From positions 2,895,501 through 2,959,500 of the forward strand of contig JAJHZJ010000009.1 in assembly GCA_023548195.1 (NCBI GenBank): a DNA stretch of 64,000 nt, in the 5' to 3' direction. The DNA comes from Bettongia penicillata ogilbyi (lineage: Eukaryota; Chordata; Mammalia; Diprotodontia; Potoroidae). The translations under genes were made by a program, and so were the position numbers. Under the pieces are notes generated by a model. It worked only from the letters and a program-made list of their open reading frames with translations, had not been told where the DNA came from and did not search any database. This document shows positions 40,600-51,731 of this stretch, piece by piece (the stretch's first letter is position 1; every line of letters begins with the position of its first letter).

Positions 40600-41195
40600 C
40601 ATTTTAGTTATTTTTCAAATATAAATTTTTATTAATGTCATTTATTTTTACATTACCTACATTCCTCACTGTACCTTTCTCAGAGAGCTATCCTTAAAAA
40701 TAAAGATTTTTTTTTTTAAAAGAGAAAAAACATTTCAGGAAAACTAAGCAATAGTCTAATGTTATATGTAGCTTTCCATACCCATATCCCCATCCACCCA
40801 CCCCAAAGAAGCAGTGAGAGATATTTTTTCATATGTCTTTTTTTTTGGGACCAAGCTTTGTTATAATTTCACAGAATTCAGTTTCACTTGTTTCATTATT
40901 ACTGGTTTAATTTACATTTTTTAATCATGTGTATGTTGCTTTTCTGGTTCTATTTATTTCATTTTGCATCAGTTCCTTTCTTCTCTTAATTCATCATATT
41001 AGTCCATTACTTTCATGTTCCAAAATATATCGTAGCTTATTAGTGGTCTATTACATTCACATACCACATTTTATTTAACTATTCCCCAATCTATTAGGTA
41101 ACTTCTTTATCTTCAGGTTTTTAGGCTACCACAAAAAAGTGCTGCTGTAAACATTTTGGCATATATGGGGCCTTTCAGGGATCCATTTTCAAGAA
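40600..41195 (-). mobile_element. L1 LINE 3' end (old)
   Basis: Plus-strand 'ttttctggttctatttattt', 'cattttgcatcagttccttt', 'ctattccccaatctattagg', 'ccacaaaaaagtgctgctgt' are reversed L1 3' landmarks. Confidence 0.75.
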
Positions 41196-42730
41196 ATCTC
41201 CAAGAGAAAAAGGATTCAAAAGAAAAGGGAAAAATCACAGATAATATTATTATATAGGGAGATTTTCTCTGTCCTCCAGTTCCATTCCCATTTGCTGATT
41301 GATAACTGAAATTCCATCATTAAGACTTCATCAGCTTGACTTGAGATTTTGATCCATGTAAATACAAATAGACCTGGCAATATGCATTCTTAAAACTTTT
41401 ATCAGTCACAGATGTTTTAATGTAAATAAGTTATGCATCATAATATGTAGACTTTCTATGGCTCAGAAATGAAGCTCTGAATTTATATGACCTGGTTTCA
41501 ATATTGGGAATTTCTTAAAAAAAAACAAACAAAACCCTCTGCGTTGGTTCACATCTCCTCTCTGGATTTTCCTTGGAATCATCAGAATTTGGCATAACTC
41601 TGGGTCTCCATACAACAGTAAAAACACCCTCAACTCCTATGTAAACTCTAGGACAGGATTATTTAACCTGACAGAAAATGAAAAGACTTGTATCTGAGCC
41701 CATGAACAGTCAGGACATCTCCTCTTCCCTTTCCAATGGGCCTCCCCCATTTCCAAAGACCTATTCAGTCCTCTAAATGAATATTGCTACTCTGGGTCAT
41801 TCCCTCCACTATCCCCCAACAAAAGAAAAGCCCTTGGAGTTGCAGGAGACTCAGAAGAGTCTCACTTCCCAGGTATCTATACAGTTTCCCAAAGTCATAG
41901 CTCCATTCTTGGTAGCCCTCTTCCCCAAGGGAAAACTACTTGCAATTGATAGAAAATCAAACTCTTTTTCCCTGGACTTGCCTAGTCTACCTAATCCAAG
42001 TCAACTTATTGCTCTGTCTCTGGCTATATCTTGGCTCAGGTTCATGCCTGATGTGAGATCACTTGACTTGGTCCAGGTACTTGGCTTAGACTAAGAGCTC
42101 TTTATTATTCTGCCAACACAACCATCCCCATGGTCACATGGTTCCTTGGTGCACATTTATCCAGAAACTCCTTCACTTGGCCCATGAGACTTGGTTCAGA
42201 AATTCCACTTGCACTTGGTTCCCTGGAAGATGTGATTCTCTGGAGAGACCATGTACCTGTGCAGAAATCTCTTTAGGGATAATATCCAACCTTTTAACCT
42301 GGGTCCTCTTCCCTCACTTGTTCTCTGATCTCTTTTTAAAGGCTGAATCCAGCTAACATAGATGAGCTGCAAATTAATTAACATCAAAGTGATATCAATA
42401 GGGCAACAAATACCCTGACACCTTATCAAGGAGTTAGCTATCAAAGGAATTTCACACTTGATTAAGGATATCAACAATCAACAGCCCTAGCAAAGGGTGA
42501 TTTTTACACCTTGTAGAGGGAGACATAATTTATGCCAGAACAAAGTCCCTGGCAGTAGTGCCACAGGGGCCCAAGATAATGTTGAAACACACCCTCTACA
42601 GGTAAAGGTAGGGGTGGAGAGGAAGAGAGAGCATGAATAGTTTAGCCATTGAGTGAGAGGCATTGCAGAAGTAGCTGTGACGTGGTGGAAAGAACTTAGA
42701 TGGAAATTCAAATCTTCATAAAGCTCTAGA
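41196..42730. other. No confident feature
   Basis: Neither strand shows a repeat I can name. Frames at 41777-42094 and 42196-42477 lack domain character. 'gcaaattaattaacatcaaa' (42369-42388) is a TAATTA-containing site, isolated. Confidence 0.35.
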
Positions 42731-42732
42731 AT

Positions 42733-42948
42733 AGCGATTCTTAACATTTTTTGAGGGTGTCATTTCTTCCTTTAGGAGTCTGGAGAAGTCTATAGACTCC
42801 TAAGAATGATTTTTAAAAAAATTCATAATAGATGGAAATGATAAATTGCAGTTGGAGGCTAATGAAAATAAATATGTGATTTTTTTCTAAGTTCAAGAAG
42901 CCCCCGAGATCTATCATCCCCTGAGTGATTGGGAACCCCAAGTTAACT
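42733..42948. mobile_element. Non-autonomous hAT-like DNA transposon
   Basis: Starts 'gcgattcttaaca', has 'gaagtctatagactcctaag' and ends near 'gattgggaaccccaa'. It matches the order in the copies at 53612 and 58445. Confidence 0.55.
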
Positions 42949-42964
42949 CTTGATTTAATATGAC

Positions 42965-43029
42965 ACCTCAGATATATATCTATATCTATATATATCCTCC
43001 CCACCCACACACATATGTGTATGTGGTGG

Positions 43030-43060
<31 letters not shown>

Positions 43061-43110
43061 ACATGTCACACACACACATATATACACACGTATATATACT
43101 AATATATGTA
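42965..43110. repeat. TA/CA-rich compound microsatellite
   Basis: TATATC, (CA)n and (TA)n blocks. It explains the isoleucine/tyrosine-rich minus-strand frame. Confidence 0.9.
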
Positions 43111-43119
43111 TATCCTTAG

Positions 43120-44000
43120 CTCTGTGCTACTAAACATTTTTATTAAGGAATTCAACAAAGGCATAGATGATATACTTATCAAATATACAAGTGACTCTAA
43201 GCTGGGAAAGACAGTTTAATGCACTGGATGACAATTGATGTCCATAAACACTTCAAGAAGCTAGAAAAATGGGCCACATTTAATAAGATGGACTTGAATT
43301 GGAGAAAGTATAAAGTCTTGCACTGGGATTAAAAAATCAACTGCCTAGATTCAAGACTCAGGAGAAATAGTTACAGACCAGTTCATGTGCAGAAGAGCTA
43401 GGCCTCTGAGTGATCTGTAAGCACAGTGTGAAAGTACATCTTGATGTCATCCTCCTTCCTCTCCAGTTATCTTAGGCATCATTAATACAGGCAAGGGTGC
43501 TCAGGTTAGGGATGTGACAGTCTTTTTATAGACCACATCTGGAATATGATGTTACATGAACAGGCTTGAATGTACCCAGTGGGACAATTGGACAAAGGTG
43601 ATTTGAGTAGTGATTGAATGAACTGGAGATCTTTGGCTTGTAGAGAAGACTTGGTGAGGCGTAGAGCAGAGACTGATTGATATCTGAACTCAAATATTTG
43701 AAGCACTGTCACAAGGAAAAGGATAAGATTGAATTTTCCTGACCCCCAGAGAGAAAAGCTGTAAGCAGCTAGCGGAAAGTGAAGCATCTACTGCCCATAA
43801 GGGATAACCAACAACTGGAGCTCTCCCAAAGTGGAATGGAAAACCTACAAAGGCATATGATGCCTTTCCATGAAAGTCCTCAGATAGCGCCTGGGTGGTG
43901 ATTCATCAGGAATGTTTTAGGGGGAATTCCTGTTCAGGGACAGATAGGACTACATGGTTTCTGAGATCCCTTAATGCTGAGAATATTGTGATTGGGAAAG
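43120..44000 (+). mobile_element. CR1/L3-type LINE relic
   Basis: One frame reads EFNKGIDDILIKYTSDSKLG, corresponding to the FNKGID..LIKFADDTKLGG motif after the reverse-transcriptase active site of CR1/L3 LINEs (the catalytic DD position is eroded to SD). Then LEKWA and WRKYKVLHWD. Further on come 'accacatctggaatatgatg', 'ggagatctttggcttgtaga', 'ccaaagtggaatggaaa' and the 3' 'catggtttctgagatccctt'. 5' truncated and full of stops. Confidence 0.75.
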
Positions 44001-44137
44001 ATGAAGGAGGTACTGAGTCAGTGTGGGATGTGTGATGGTAATATTGGGATATGGCTACATGGATGTGACACTTCACAGCATAGAGAGGTGATGGGGGAGC
44101 AGGGAACAGCAGTAAGAATCAGAAAATCATAATGTTT

Positions 44138-44312
44138 TAGAATTTAGATGATATAGAAGAGATCATTAAATCCAATTCTACTTATTTTACTGATGAGGAA
44201 ACTAATGCCCTAAGAACTCATGAAATGCTATTAACAAAACTGACATAAGACTCCAAATTTCCTGACTGGGCGTTTAGTGCTTCTTCTACTATATCACAAT
44301 GCTATGTCTTTT
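44138..44312 (-). mobile_element. THER1/MIR-type SINE
   Basis: 'tactgatgaggaaactaatg', 'tcctgactgggcgtttagtg', 'cttcttctactatatcacaa'. Confidence 0.7.
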
Positions 44313-44394
44313 TCACAGAACAAATGAAATCTCTGAAAATGATAGCATGAACATCAATAAATATCCAATTTCTATTTTTAAATATGATAGACCA

Positions 44395-44615
44395 CTCTAG
44401 TATAATGGGAAGGGCTCTTGACTAGAAACCATGAGGCCAAAGTTCTCATCTTGACTGCATTTAGTACCTAGGGATAAGTAATTTTACCTCTCTGAGAAAA
44501 GTTAGAGGTATACTAAATTGCAAAATGGGTAAATTAATATCTGTACTATCTTATACAGGACTTATGAGGAAAGAGCTTAGGAAAAGCAAAGGGTTATATA
44601 AATGTAAGCTATTGT
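44395..44615 (+). mobile_element. MIR SINE
   Basis: 'ctagtataatgggaagggct', 'ctcttgactagaaaccatga', 'gcaaaatgggtaaattaata', 'ttatataaatgtaagctatt'. Confidence 0.7.
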
Positions 44616-46005
44616 TTTTGCTACATAATTTAGATCAAGATTTAAAGAAATGCAAATACCTAGGAACAAATACAGTTCCTCTTTTTATTACACTTCCTCT
44701 GGTTTTCAAACTGCTCAGCTTGCTTAATATTTCTCATAGGGTAAATGAAACAGGACAAATTGGCAAGCTGGGAAGCTGATAAACTTAGACAGAAGCCAAA
44801 TTTTTGTTCAGAAGCGGTGGACTCTATTTTCTACTGCTCTCATTCCCCCTCTCCCCTTTCACTAAGAGTTACTATTACAGATAAAATCCATCTTTGAAGG
44901 TAGGTTCCATTCATATCTTTTTTTCTTGCTCTAGCTTGCATACCTGAATAATCAGACAGATATAGTACATAGCAGGTGTGTACCTTTTTACACAATCAAG
45001 AACATGGTGACATTGGGGAATAATTTGTTCTGCTTGGTATCACCATCCTGGATCTTACTGGGAAACAGTTCTGGGTAATTCAAATATTCCTGCAAAATTG
45101 ACTTCAGAGTTATGTATGGAAACTAAGGAACAATTTGGGTGGACTTAGGGGATTGGGGGTTTTGTTGAGCCTATAAATCTATGAGAGGTACCAACCCAAG
45201 TAAGAACCATACATCTTAAGTAACAAGCAAGAAGAGGGCCTAGGACTATGAATTTGCCCTGAAGCAAACTGGTATCAGGTACTGAGACTAGCTTGGATAA
45301 GAGAGTTGGCATTTTCCTGGTTGCTGGGAGTGTTTCTGGGAGACCAGAGAAAGAACTCCTCATTTTCTCTTGTTGGTTATTGTATTAGAAGTGATTTTAG
45401 GAAGGTCAACTATCTTTAGGCAAAACAGGTATGTTTTAGAGTACTCTCCCCCCATCATCACATACACATACATACAAACAATTAAAGAACAGGACTCTGA
45501 GGAAAATCTGAGGAATCACCACCCAAAAGCTTCAGGAGAAAATGGTGCTGCATGCTGAAAGCTATGGAGTAAGGAGCATTAGGGTTGGACACAAGGGTCT
45601 GAGAACCCTGAAAGAGGATAGTAGGAATCACTTTCAGAGAGCTATGGAGAATTGTACTTGGTCACACATTCTGAAGAGCTACAAGGAGCTCAATGTCCTG
45701 AGAACTATATGGGAGGTAGCTTTGATTCAGAGTTTTCCCAGAATTTGGCTCTAAGCCACTGAGGCTCAACAGGTTTCTGGGTACGATATGCCTTCCTTAA
45801 TCTATTGTGAGCCCTATTTCTTGATTTGCTTTGACTGTAAACCTCTTCTTTCTTTGAGGTTTGTGAACCATATGCTTGCAAGGGGAATTGGTGTTAAGAC
45901 CCTGGGTGGTTAGTCGTCAGTGTTTTTCTCAGCCTTTCTGGGTGGGATCAATGAGCCAGAGACTGACAGATCTCCCAAAGCATACCTGAGCCGTTTGTAT
46001 CTATT
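44616..46005. other. No confident feature
   Basis: About 1.4 kb without a repeat I can name. Short open frames at 45145-45363 (minus), 45370-45558 and 45542-45754 show no domain. Confidence 0.35.
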
Positions 46006-46009
46006 AAAA

Positions 46010-46740
46010 AACACACATAATTAAATTCTCTTGAGCAGTTTTCTAACATTAAGATTTGGAGCATTTAAAAAAAAGTTCCTTGTTGATTTCTCGTGTAACA
46101 AATCATAATTGTATACTGTCAAAACATAAGAGCCACTTAAAAGGCATAGATCATGAGATACTATAAAACGCCATTCACCCATCTGGTGCTATATACTGAA
46201 GGCTAAGATTCAGAGTGGCAGGAGGCCCAGATGCCCCGGAGCCCCCAAATCATCCAATAATTAGCTGTTCCTTCCCACTCTCTCACTCTTACCACACATA
46301 CAAACTCCATCCCTCCTACACACTGAGTCATGAAGGACCAGAGGAGTTGTATAACCCTGAAATCTAAGCACTTTCCACTTTCACAAAGGGGATTTAAATG
46401 ACACATATTCTCATCGTCTTTAAAACTGTTCTTCAGAAATATGGTAATTTGCAAGTCATAACTGAATGCCTATTTATTAGAGTGATGTTTTTCCTAGTCA
46501 AATTAGCAAAAATCAATACAATATTTAGCAGAGTTTGAACTGAAAGGGAAACCGTCTTTAAGGGACACTTACTTGACAGCTTCATAAAATCTGTGAATTT
46601 GTTAGTGAGCCAGTTGTCCCTGATAATGGAAAGGGTAACCCCCTTCCCTTCTGACACCCACGTTCATAGATGTCCTTGATGACACGCTGTGACCAAAAGC
46701 ATTCACCCCTTAATGGCCTATCCTTTGGGTGTAACTTTTC
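46010..46740. promoter_or_regulatory. Candidate cis-regulatory block
   Basis: Repeat-free for 730 bp. It contains CCAATAATTA (46254-46263; CCAAT overlapping TAATTA), a perfect AP-1 site TGAGTCA (46324-46330), GGTAATTTGCAA (about 46444-46455; C/EBP or POU-like) and several GATTTAAAT/TTTAAA motifs. Even base composition and no long simple repeats. Regulatory role inferred. Confidence 0.4.
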
Positions 46741-46954
46741 TTGATTTAGCTGGGCCAGCTTCTACAGGACAGATGAGTAGAAAGGCCACCACTAGGATCG
46801 TCACACTGAGACTTTTCTGTTTTGTTAGATCTGATAGAACTTACCTACAGCTCACTGGCATGACTCAGTAGGACCTAGGTCACCTCTCTGCCATGATGAA
46901 GGGCTGGAGGAAGACTTTAGTGGAGGTAAAATGGGCATAATCTGACAAGAAGCA

Positions 46955-47095
46955 AGGAGGCCTCTTTCAAACCGCCTTTGACACTAGCTGTGTGACCCTG
47001 GAAGGTGATTATAACACCTACTTTCAAGGCTGTTGTAAAGATTAGGTGAGATATTTGTAAATCGCTTGGTAAACATTAAGCAATATAAATATTCT
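46955..47095 (+). mobile_element. MIR SINE (internally deleted)
   Basis: 'ctagctgtgtgaccctggaa' runs directly into 'ataacacctactttcaaggc' and 'tgttgtaaagattaggtgag'. Confidence 0.75.
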
Positions 47096-47212
47096 TCCAC
47101 CTTTTCTTCCTTCTTCTCCTCTTCCTCCTACTTGTCAACCCTTTCTTCTCTTCTTCCTCCATTTTCATATTCCTTCTCCTTCTCCTCCTCCTTCTCCTCC
47201 TCTTCCTCCCCC
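47096..47212 (+). repeat. (CTT)n/(CCT)n polypyrimidine tract
   Basis: Nearly pure pyrimidine over about 115 bp. It explains the serine-rich plus and arginine-rich minus frames. Confidence 0.95.
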
Positions 47213-47585
47213 AAAATGGGGTCACCAAGAATTGGACTCTACTCCACAATAGCAGCAATAACAAAAAGCGTTGGGTAGATTATGGAAGGACTTGAAAACA
47301 AGAGAGGTTCTACAGTAGGGGTGTCTTAGGAAGATTGGTACTATAGTTTTATGTGCACAATAAAGTACAATAGGGAGTTCCTAGCGTCAATAAGATCAAC
47401 TAGGAGGTCTTAGTAACCTAAGCATGATACAATATGGGTCTAAAGAGTATACTTCAGTGGAGCTAGAGAGGAAAGGGCTAATTTGTGAAACTTTCTAAAG
47501 GAAACCTCTTCTCTGCATGTCTTCATTCAGTCAATCCAACAGCACATACTTACTGACCATTTATCTCATGTTGGTCCCTGAGACA
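47213..47585. other. Probable old repeat remains
   Basis: 'ggaaggacttgaaaacaaga', 'ggaagattggtactatagtt' may belong to the distal part of the 36895-type family; unconfirmed. Confidence 0.3.
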
Positions 47586-47587
47586 GC

Positions 47588-47724
47588 TTTTTTATCTGTA
47601 AAATGGGGATCATAAACCTGTAGTGCTGATCCCCCAGGATTGTTGTGAAAATGTGAGATAATGTATTTAAAGTGTTTTGAAAACTAAAGTACTGTACGAA
47701 CGCTAGCTATTATTATCAGTTATA
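47588..47724 (+). mobile_element. MIR SINE 3' half
   Basis: 'tatctgtaaaatggggatca', 'ggattgttgtgaaaatgtga', 'acgaacgctagctattatta'. Confidence 0.75.
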
Positions 47725-47984
47725 GTGGTAGACATTGTAGCTTCAAGCTTCTCCAGCCCACAAGAGCCTCATTATTTTCTGTATATCTCTATAGCTATCC
47801 CTGGGTATGCCGCTTACTTGGTACTTAGCAAAGAGACTGTCTGCTATTGCATTTTGTCCTGCAGGAATCCTTACAAAAGGGAAAAACTAGTCTTCCTGAT
47901 AGATTTCAAAAGTTGTCCAGTGAACCCATGCAAAGCCTCCGAGAAGGTACAATTGTTCACTTGTTTTCTGTTGTCTGACACTAT
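47725..47984. other. No feature seen
   Basis: Single-copy sequence; the 109-residue frame here runs on into the SINE and is not credible. Confidence 0.4.
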
Positions 47985-48165
47985 GACATCTCTTGGTTTG
48001 CCATTTCTTTCTTCAACTCATTGGACAGATGAGGAAACTGAGGCAAAAGAATGAAGTGAAGGGTCACAAAGCAAAGTGTTTAAGGCCAGATTTTAACTTA
48101 GGAAGATGAGTCTTTCTGATTATAGACCCAGATTCTATCTACTGCACCATCTAGATGCTCCAGAG
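47985..48165 (-). mobile_element. Composite SINE
   Basis: 'ggtttgccatttctttcttc', 'agatgaggaaactgaggcaa', 'ggaagatgagtctttctgat', 'ctactgcaccatctagatgc'. Confidence 0.85.
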
Positions 48166-48169
48166 AAGG

Positions 48170-48415
48170 TGCCAGAATTTATCTAAATCTTCCCTATCCA
48201 TCCCTATCCTTAAATTCTGATTCCTCCATGAAATTCTTCCTGACCACCCCAGCAGATCATAGTTGATCTTCAGCAGACTTAGTTCTCATTTTCATCTCTC
48301 TTGGTATGTTTTTTGCTTCTTCTCTAAGATTGTAAACTGTTTGAGAGCAGGGATTTTGTCTTCTTTCGTTTGTCTTTCCCACAGTGCTTGGCCAGAAAGT
48401 ATTTGTCCCATACCA
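48170..48415 (+). mobile_element. L2 LINE 3' end
   Basis: 'atgaaattcttcctgaccac', 'aactgtttgagagcagggat', 'cacagtgcttggcc'. Confidence 0.75.
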
Positions 48416-48529
48416 CTCAACTGCTTTTAAAGGCAAGCATTTAACCTCCAAGGAGATGAGTGCTGAATGTCTCTCTGGCCTCACGGAAAAGAGTTCTTGG
48501 ATCTCACAGAGCATTTAGAGTTTGGTTTA

Positions 48530-48757
48530 TGAAAATCTATCCTGCACATTTCTCTCAGATTATCACATCATTTATTCAGAAATGGGAACGGTCCCCATGC
48601 AGAACGCATGTACTCAGTGATTCATGACATCCTCTCAGCCACTGCCTACCTCAGACTTTCCATGAGCCTGGGGAAAGTACCAAAGACCACGTTTTGCTTT
48701 GGCTATCCTCCCCCAGGCTCCAGTTCTCCAAATTATCTATTTTTTAGCCCAGAAAAG
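48530..48757. promoter_or_regulatory. Short repeat-free block, weak regulatory candidate
   Basis: 'attatcacatcatttattca' and 'gattcatgacatcctctcag' (TGATTCATGACA, AP-1-like) in otherwise plain sequence. Confidence 0.2.
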
Positions 48758-48897
48758 ATCCTCGGGATTATAGGTTCATAGATGCAGAACTAGAAGACAC
48801 CCTAGAAGTCATTTAGTCAAACCCCTTTGTTTTACAGATTAGTAAACTGGGACCCAAATAGGTTAAATAATTTGCTGATGGTTAGCTCCCATTGTGC
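48758..48897 (-). mobile_element. THER1/MIR-type SINE
   Basis: 'ttcatagatgcagaactaga', 'gtcatttagtcaaacccctt', 'gatggttagctccc'. Confidence 0.7.
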
Positions 48898-49338
48898 AGG
48901 GAGTTTAAGAGAGGTTGTCAAAACTCAAGTGAAGAAATCATCCCAACCCCACCCCACCCCCAATTTAGGTTTCTGTCTTCTCCAACAGTGAGATTGAATA
49001 CTCTGCTCAACTTGCAACACTTTCATTCAAAAGCCCCATGGGAACAGAAGACACCAATGGGACATCTCTACCTTCTACACCCTCTAGGCTTGGGGGAAAA
49101 TTGGGGATTCCAGTTCTCAGTCACCAACTATGCATATTCATTTAAAACTAGAGCTAGGAGGAAGAAATAGAAAAGAATGAGAGAAGGAAGCCTCAGGGCA
49201 GCTGTGTCTCATGCATTGACAAGTTATGCAGAATTCTTGCAGGAAAATGTACTCGGTGGTTCTTCTGTTTTCCTAGAGACAGAGCTGCCAGTCAGTTTCT
49301 GTCCTTGTATGCTATGACAATCCTTTTCTCCCTGCCCC
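48898..49338. other. Mostly single-copy sequence
   Basis: No repeat named. 49187-49330 is even in composition and may be part of a constrained element; no clear motif cluster. Confidence 0.35.
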
Positions 49339-49339
49339 A

Positions 49340-49512
49340 TGCATTTATCACAGCACTATAGGATTTACAACCAGGAGGGACAGACCACAGAGAGTCTTTC
49401 TCCCAGATGACAAAAGCAAGGCTCAAAGATTGAATAACAGTGCTGGGATTCAAACTCAGATCCTATGACTTTAAATTGTGTGCTCCTTCCACCAGGTTGC
49501 ACTGCCCCTCCT
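49340..49512 (-). mobile_element. THER1/MIR-type SINE
   Basis: 'gacaaaagcaaggctcaaag', 'gggattcaaactcagatcct', 'gctccttccaccaggttgca'. Confidence 0.65.
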
Positions 49513-49604
49513 TTTCCCTCTATTTCCACTCATTGAAAATATATCAGTTCTTTAAAGTCTAGACTCAATGGAGTCTCCTTGAAACATTCCCTCATCCTCT
49601 AATC

Positions 49605-49764
49605 CAGGGCCACATGTGGCCCTCTTGGTCTTCAAGTGTTGCCCTTTGACAGAGTCCAGGTTTTACAGAACAAGCCCTTTTATTAAAGGGATTTGTTCTA
49701 TGAAGTTTGGATTCAGTCAAAGGGCTTCACCCAAGGACTTAAGGCTGCAGATCCCACACCCCTA
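49605..49764. mobile_element. hAT-like palindromic MITE (hairpin)
   Basis: Two arms are reverse complements of each other: 'gccctttgacagagtccagg' / 'ttttacagaacaagcccttt' against 'aaagggatttgttctatgaa' / 'tggattcagtcaaagggctt'. They meet at a TATT loop near 49681. Ends CAGGG and CCCCTA. The predicted stem is about 75-80 bp with mismatches. A shortened relative lies at 19226. Confidence 0.75.
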
Positions 49765-50060
49765 CATGTTCTCTTTTTTCCTAGGAACTCTTATAGCTCT
49801 TTATACCCCACTATGTATTAGAGTTATCCATGGGATCAGAGTTTTAAAACTAGGAATGACCTTAGAAGGCATCTCGCATCTCTCTTTTTGGATGGTAAAC
49901 TTGCTTTCTAGATTGATTACAAACTCTTGAAAGTTATCTACCTTTCTTGACCATAATAAACTACTTAAAGGGAGGCGTTATGATTTAGTTATCTTTGTAA
50001 TTTCCTTTCCATCTCTCTGCCCTGACTCCCCAATTCATCAATGAACTTTGAACATAATAG
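49765..50060. other. Fragments of old repeats
   Basis: 'gaccttagaaggcatctcgc' (THER1 fragment) and 'aaactacttaaagggaggcg' (L2-like). Low certainty. Confidence 0.35.
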
Positions 50061-50062
50061 AA

Positions 50063-50266
50063 GCCACATGGTATAGTGAAGAGTGTGCTGAATTCTGAGC
50101 AGAGGCCCTAGGATCAAAACTGAGTTCTACTGAGCTCTGCATCCTTAGGCATATCATTTAACCTTTCTCAGTGTCACTTTCCTCATCTGTAAAATTAGGG
50201 GGTTGGAGATGGTGGCTTCTAAAGTACTTTCTAGCTCTAGATCTACAATCCTCTAATCTTATGAAA
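50063..50266 (+). mobile_element. THER1/MIR-type SINE, near full length
   Basis: 'cacatggtatagtgaagagt', 'ctttcctcatctgtaaaatt', tail 'actttctagctctagatcta'. Confidence 0.85.
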
Positions 50267-50374
50267 TATTCTGCAAATATTTCACAAGAAAATATTCGTT
50301 GAATATTTCATAAGATTATTTATTGGCTAACCATAGCTGACATCACACTCTCCATACACCATCTCAGAGTCAGA

Positions 50375-50536
50375 GGCAATGAACCTTAAGTACCTACTAC
50401 GTGCCAGATGCTGTGCTAAGCACTGGGGAATACAAGAAAATTCACAAGACAGTCTAAGGGGGAAAGACAACACATAAGCTGAAAAGGGAGCATGATGAAG
50501 TAAGTTCTACAGCTAGAGTGGGAAATGATCTGAGAC
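50375..50536 (+). repeat. Old interspersed repeat family (as at 2995)
   Basis: 'taagtacctactacgtgcca', 'gatgctgtgctaagcactgg', 'ggggaaagacaacacataag'. Confidence 0.65.
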
Positions 50537-50606
50537 GAGTTTCTGAGATGAAATCATCTTGCAGAATGGTAAGTTTCTGGAGATCATGAAATACAGAAAA
50601 GCAGCT
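50537..50606 (+). repeat. Direct repeat, copy 1 (70 bp)
   Basis: From 'gagtttctgagatgaaatca' to 'agaaaagcagct'. The second copy at 50746-50815 has exactly the same length, about 80% identical. Confidence 0.7.
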
Positions 50607-50745
50607 AGGTGGGAAATGATGAGGTGGATTCCCTGGGTACCCCATTTAAATGGGGGAGGATCTGGGAGGAGCTCTCCTATGTGGAGCCTCTACTCTGATA
50701 AGAAGGAGGAAGGAGTCCCAGGGGCAGAGGATGCAGAGGAGGTGT

Positions 50746-50815
50746 GAGTTTCTGAGTTGATTTCATTTTGTAGAATGATGAGTTACTGGAGATTGTGAAA
50801 TGTAGGAAAGCAGCT
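50746..50815 (+). repeat. Direct repeat, copy 2 (70 bp)
   Basis: From 'gagtttctgagttgatttca' to 'aggaaagcagct', 209 bp downstream of copy 1. Confidence 0.7.
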
Positions 50816-50821
50816 CTCAGA

Positions 50822-50998
50822 AGCCCTGTGTGGTAGACACTTAGCGCTATTATTATGCCATTTTACTGATGAGGAAACTGAGATTCAGAAGTGAAATGAC
50901 TGGCTCATGGCCACAAAACTAGTAAGTCTTAGAAAGGATTTAAGCCGGGGTCTTTCTTACTCTGGGGTGCAACCCATTCACGTGCCTTTCCAATCTTC
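50822..50998 (-). mobile_element. MIR-class SINE
   Basis: 'ctattattatgccattttac', 'tgatgaggaaactgagattc', 'tggccacaaaactagtaagt'. Confidence 0.8.
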
Positions 50999-51019
50999 CA
51001 ATTGCCTAGCAATCTAAAG

Positions 51020-51138
51020 TCAGTAAGTAGTCAGTAAGCATTTATTAAGCTTCTACTGTGTGCTAAACCATGGGGAGAGAGGACTACTAGAGGTGTATGA
51101 TATAGCCAGGGACTTCGAAGCACTCATGCTATAAACAA
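51020..51138 (+). repeat. Old interspersed repeat family (as at 2995)
   Basis: 'cagtaagcatttattaagct', 'tctactgtgtgctaaaccat'. Confidence 0.65.
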
Positions 51139-51154
51139 TATCACTATCATCAGA

Positions 51155-51305
51155 AATCCATTGTAGATATCATCATGGCACACTTGTTAGAGAGCTTTTG
51201 GATATCACTCCTATGAGGTAGATAGGGACAGTTCTTAAGTATGTCCATTATATGATGAATTAAAGATAAAGTGAAATTGTTAGTGGTCCCAAATTCTGAA
51301 ATAGG
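51155..51305 (-). mobile_element. Degraded MIR SINE
   Basis: 'tatcactcctatgaggtaga', 'tatatgatgaattaaagata' keep only the order of a reversed MIR. Confidence 0.4.
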
Positions 51306-51730
51306 TGTGTTCTCAGGGAGAAGGGAAGGGCTTCACCAGGAAGATTCTGAGAACTCTTTAGTGACTTGCTGAGTCTGTGGCCATTTTTATTTCATCTTTT
51401 TTGATATATCCTGTTGTCTGCTCTGTTTCAATCCCTCTATGATTTGTTTCCGGGACCCTAAACAGCAGAGACAAATGATATTTCTAGAAGCATGCTCCAT
51501 CTTCTTACATGGAAGAAAGAACGGTGTGGTAAACCCCAAGGAATTTACAAAGAAGTAAAGGAACTCAGGAATCCCATCTCCTCCAAAAAGGCAACATGAT
51601 TATGTGAGAGAACTTTAAAAGTTCCTCTCCTCTTTTCTAAATTCCCAGTTGGAATATAGCTAGTGAGGTGGTGTAGCTAGGAGTTGGACCAAGGTGTCCT
51701 GATGACCAATTCATTGTTCATTTTGCTAGA
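51306..51730. other. No feature seen
   Basis: Single-copy sequence. Confidence 0.4.
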
Positions 51731-51731
51731 G

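Noticed and set aside
47066..47278. Serine-rich and arginine-rich frames on opposite strands
   Set aside because: Both arise from the CTT/CCT polypyrimidine tract.
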